Assembly (NCBI GenBank): GCA_028565635.1
Contig: JAOXYB010067123.1
Location: forward strand, 1-10,156
Length of the DNA stretch: 10,156 bases
Reading direction: 5' to 3'
From: Phoronis ovalis
Taxonomy: Eukaryota; Phoronida; Phoronidae
Shown here: positions 8,221-10,156 of the stretch, in pieces
Position numbering within the stretch: the first letter of the stretch is position 1
Layout: each line of letters begins with the position of its first letter
Position numbers and translations under genes: made by a program
The notes under the pieces: generated by a model
What the model was told of the DNA's origin: nothing
Database searches by the model: none
The model's input: the letters and a program-made list of their open reading frames with translations, nothing else

Positions 8221-8585
8221 TTACAGTGTATGATATATATCTAATTAAGGTGGGGAATTTTAGTATCCCTCAATAGATCCCTGAGTAGAACAGGTGACCT
8301 ATACGGTTGCCACAAAGGGTTAAATGATATTTTTTTATTTCTCAAAATAATACCATCATTGGCCCAATAGAATTATTTTGTTTCTTCACACAGGAATTTT
8401 ATAAAAGTTGGTTCAACTATCTGTTATTGTTGTGGGTTGACCACATTTATATTCACACACAATCAAAGATTCAGTTACCAATATCTCCAATGGCCACTTG
8501 TAGTTCAGCTAAGACAAACCCCCACCCCCCCAATCATTTTAGACCCAGTTGTGAATACATTCTGGCCAGATTTATATGCACTCCT

Positions 8586-8744
8586 TGAATATTAGATAAC
8601 ACTTTCTTTCTCTCTAATTCAGGGACTAGTAATGGCTAAAATTATGATAACCACATTACCAATTAGTTTGGTAATGTGGTTATTATAATTTTAGCCATTA
8701 CTAGTCCCTGAATTAGAGAGAAAGAAAGTGTTACCTAATATTCA
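8586..8744. repeat. Long near-perfect palindrome (77-bp arms, 5-bp loop)
   Basis: The left arm 8586-8662 and right arm 8668-8744 are reverse complements at 75 of 77 positions, around the loop 8663-8667 (TTAGT). The two differences are 8596/8734 and 8646/8684; in a plus-strand RNA the second would be a G-U pair. The arms contain CTTTCTTTCTCTCTAATTC and GGGACTAGTAATGGC. No target-site duplication is visible in the flanks. It could be a foldback element, a hairpin RNA precursor or an assembly artefact. Confidence 0.95.
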
Positions 8745-9060
8745 CCCTTGGGCTCACTCATCGTGAAAAAAGTTCCTGGTTCATGTTGTATATATCCAGA
8801 ACACAAGGTAGAAGTCTTAATTACGATTATTGTTCAGAAGCATAGATCGCATCTCTTTAAACCATGATCTACGTGCTCGCAAGATGCCCTGTTCAATATG
8901 ATGACAGAAAGATCTTCAACCAGATGTTTCCCCAATACCACATGCTACATGTGCAGCCACCTACTGGCAGGAGACAGTGGTTTTGAGTCAGATGCTGCAG
9001 TCTGGTTTCCTTGTGTTTGACACTTTTCTGGTTTCCAATAAAACAAACACAATATCACCA
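8745..9060. other. Less AT-rich stretch of unknown nature
   Basis: The sequence is visibly richer in G and C than its surroundings, with plus-strand frames of 40 codons at 8864-8986 and 8898-9020 and an AATAAA at 9037-9042. None of the translations resembles a family I know and no clear splice sites frame them. It may be part of a transposon whose end is the adjacent palindrome, or the tail of a retrocopy or gene. Nothing firmer can be said. Confidence 0.3.
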
Positions 9061-9448
9061 AATATTTGTTGTTATTGTATTGATCCAAATTGATGGCAAC
9101 AATATTATTACCATGTTATAGGCTATAAATGGTACACATCAGATATGCACTAAGAACAATGCTCAACAGTATATACACTTTGATTGTAATCGAAGCATTA
9201 GCTGCACATTACTAGCAAAGCTGCAAAATAAGAAAATAAACATTAATTAGAATAAGCAGAACTAAGAAACTGAATGCTAATCAGCTAGCTCCTGTTCATG
9301 CAGTCTTCCCACAAATGTTCTGCTCATTTGGCACACAGTTCTTGGGATGGTAAATTCCTCTTATTCTCTTGAGATATCCAAGTTCTTTCTTTGTGGCATG
9401 CATTGGTGTTAGGGACAATTCGGTTTGATTATGAAAAATGCATTAAAA

Positions 9449-9454
9449 TTTATT
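9449..9454 (-). terminator. Poly(A) signal for the right-edge gene
   Basis: TTTATT on the plus strand is AATAAA on the minus strand, about 130 bases after the stop codon at 9587. This is a reasonable spacing for a 3' UTR. Confidence 0.45.
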
Positions 9455-9586
9455 CTGCAAAAATTTGAAACTTGCAACTGATATTGAACTGCAATAGCAC
9501 AATGAAAATACACGTTCAAGAATGAGTAAACCAACAGGTATTTTGTTAGCACCATTCTTGAAACCACCATCTTTATGGACTATATT

Positions 9587-9784
9587 TCATAATGAACCAG
9601 TAAATAGTGAAAAAATCCACTGAATGAATCCTAAAAGAGTGGACCAGAGTCCTTGCTTTGATGCAAGAAGTTTCCTGAGCTCTTCATCTGTCTCCATGTA
9701 ATGTTGTATTATTCCTTTCTTTAATGTAATCGGCCAGTGTTTCGGTTTACCCTCGTTTAAATTCAATAAACTCACACTTAGTAT
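9587..9784 (-). CDS. Terminal exon of an unidentified gene
   Basis: A strong acceptor (GTGTTTTTTTTAG, ending at 9785) opens a 65-codon frame with no stop until TGA at 9589-9587. The encoded segment has a basic and polar first half (LNEGKPKHWPITLKKG), an acidic helical stretch (METDEELRKLLASKQG) and a hydrophobic, aromatic end (LWSTLLGFIQWIFSLFTG) that looks like a membrane-associating or tail-anchor-like helix. Phase 0 at the acceptor is assumed. Composition and codon use look coding, unlike the neighbouring AT-rich DNA. I do not recognise the family. The earlier exons must lie beyond the right edge, since no convincing upstream exon is seen in 9785-10156. Confidence 0.6.
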   Translation of the reverse strand: MLSVSLLNLNEGKPKHWPITLKKGIIQHYMETDEELRKLLASKQGLWSTLLGFIQWIFSLFTGSL

Positions 9785-10156
9785 CTAAAAAAAACACAAT
9801 TTATCATAAACAACTAACTAGGCCTTTATAAACGTTTAGCTTGCAGGAATGCAATTCAACCTCTATGATTCAATGTAATTGGTCTATAATATTTATTTAT
9901 TAGTATAAACATCTTTTTTTTATAGGCGCATCAATATGGTACAAGAACACAATTACTCAGTGTTGATCTCATAATGTATAAATAATCAAAATTTTGCAAT
10001 AACTTTAATATGAAAAACATAATTTCCTTCAAGGCACCTGAATAAACATGAAAACGGTGACACCACCTAATGTAGAACATGGTATTTTGAATTTTTCAAA
10101 TGCTGATTTTTTTATGAAAAATGTTTTAAAAACTTGGACGTAAAATCAACATAGAA
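9785..10156 (-). other. Probable intron of the right-edge gene
   Basis: This is AT-rich sequence upstream of the terminal exon, with no further exon that I can support. An acceptor-like TTTTCATGTTTATTCAG near 10038-10054 is followed on the minus strand by a 16-codon open stretch without a good donor, so it was not called. Confidence 0.4.

Noticed and set aside
8864-9020. Two overlapping 40-codon plus-strand frames
   Set aside because: They are short, mutually out of frame, without splice sites or recognised similarity; only the unusual base composition is reported.
1-10156. CRISPR arrays, prokaryotic operons, rRNA or tRNA genes
   Set aside because: No spaced direct repeats, Shine-Dalgarno-led gene strings or cloverleaf sequences were found; the splice sites and composition point to an animal genome.

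Overview
The window looks like nuclear DNA of an invertebrate animal. It is AT-rich and intron-containing, with GT-AG splice sites, AATAAA signals, minisatellites and a small inverted-repeat transposon. The species cannot be fixed from the sequence. No bacterial, viral or CRISPR features were seen.

The left three quarters (about 60-7710) is a minus-strand tandem cluster of CD225/dispanin genes, the superfamily of small membrane proteins that includes vertebrate IFITM proteins. Three copies of the CD225-encoding exon are visible: A (1998-2346), B (3373-3641) and C (6083-6490). B is an intact two-coding-exon gene of 132 codons with a spliced 5' leader. C has both exons and good splice sites, but its N-terminal exon is shifted out of frame and its tail has also changed frame. 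A has no N-terminal exon next to it, and a 326-bp MITE-like element sits exactly at its 3' splice donor. A fourth, frameshifted copy of the N-terminal exon lies upstream of C (7209-7302). About 2 kb of A and its 3' flank (about 60-2346) is diverged but collinear with C and its 3' flank (about 4440-6490). The cluster therefore grew by segmental duplication and then decayed unevenly.

From 7310 to 8580 the sequence is AT-rich without a convincing gene and holds small inverted and direct repeats. At 8586-8744 there is a near-perfect 77-bp-arm palindrome. It is followed by a less AT-rich stretch (8745-9060) whose short reading frames cannot be assigned. Near the right edge (9587-9784, minus) is a likely terminal exon of a different gene that continues beyond the window. 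It has a strong acceptor, a hydrophobic C-terminus and a poly(A) signal at 9449-9454.

Nothing here is a clear new multi-gene system. The most informative points are the transposon that duplicated a splice donor, the possible choice between two CD225 exons for one N-terminal exon, the unstable reading frame of the C-terminal tail, and the long palindrome.
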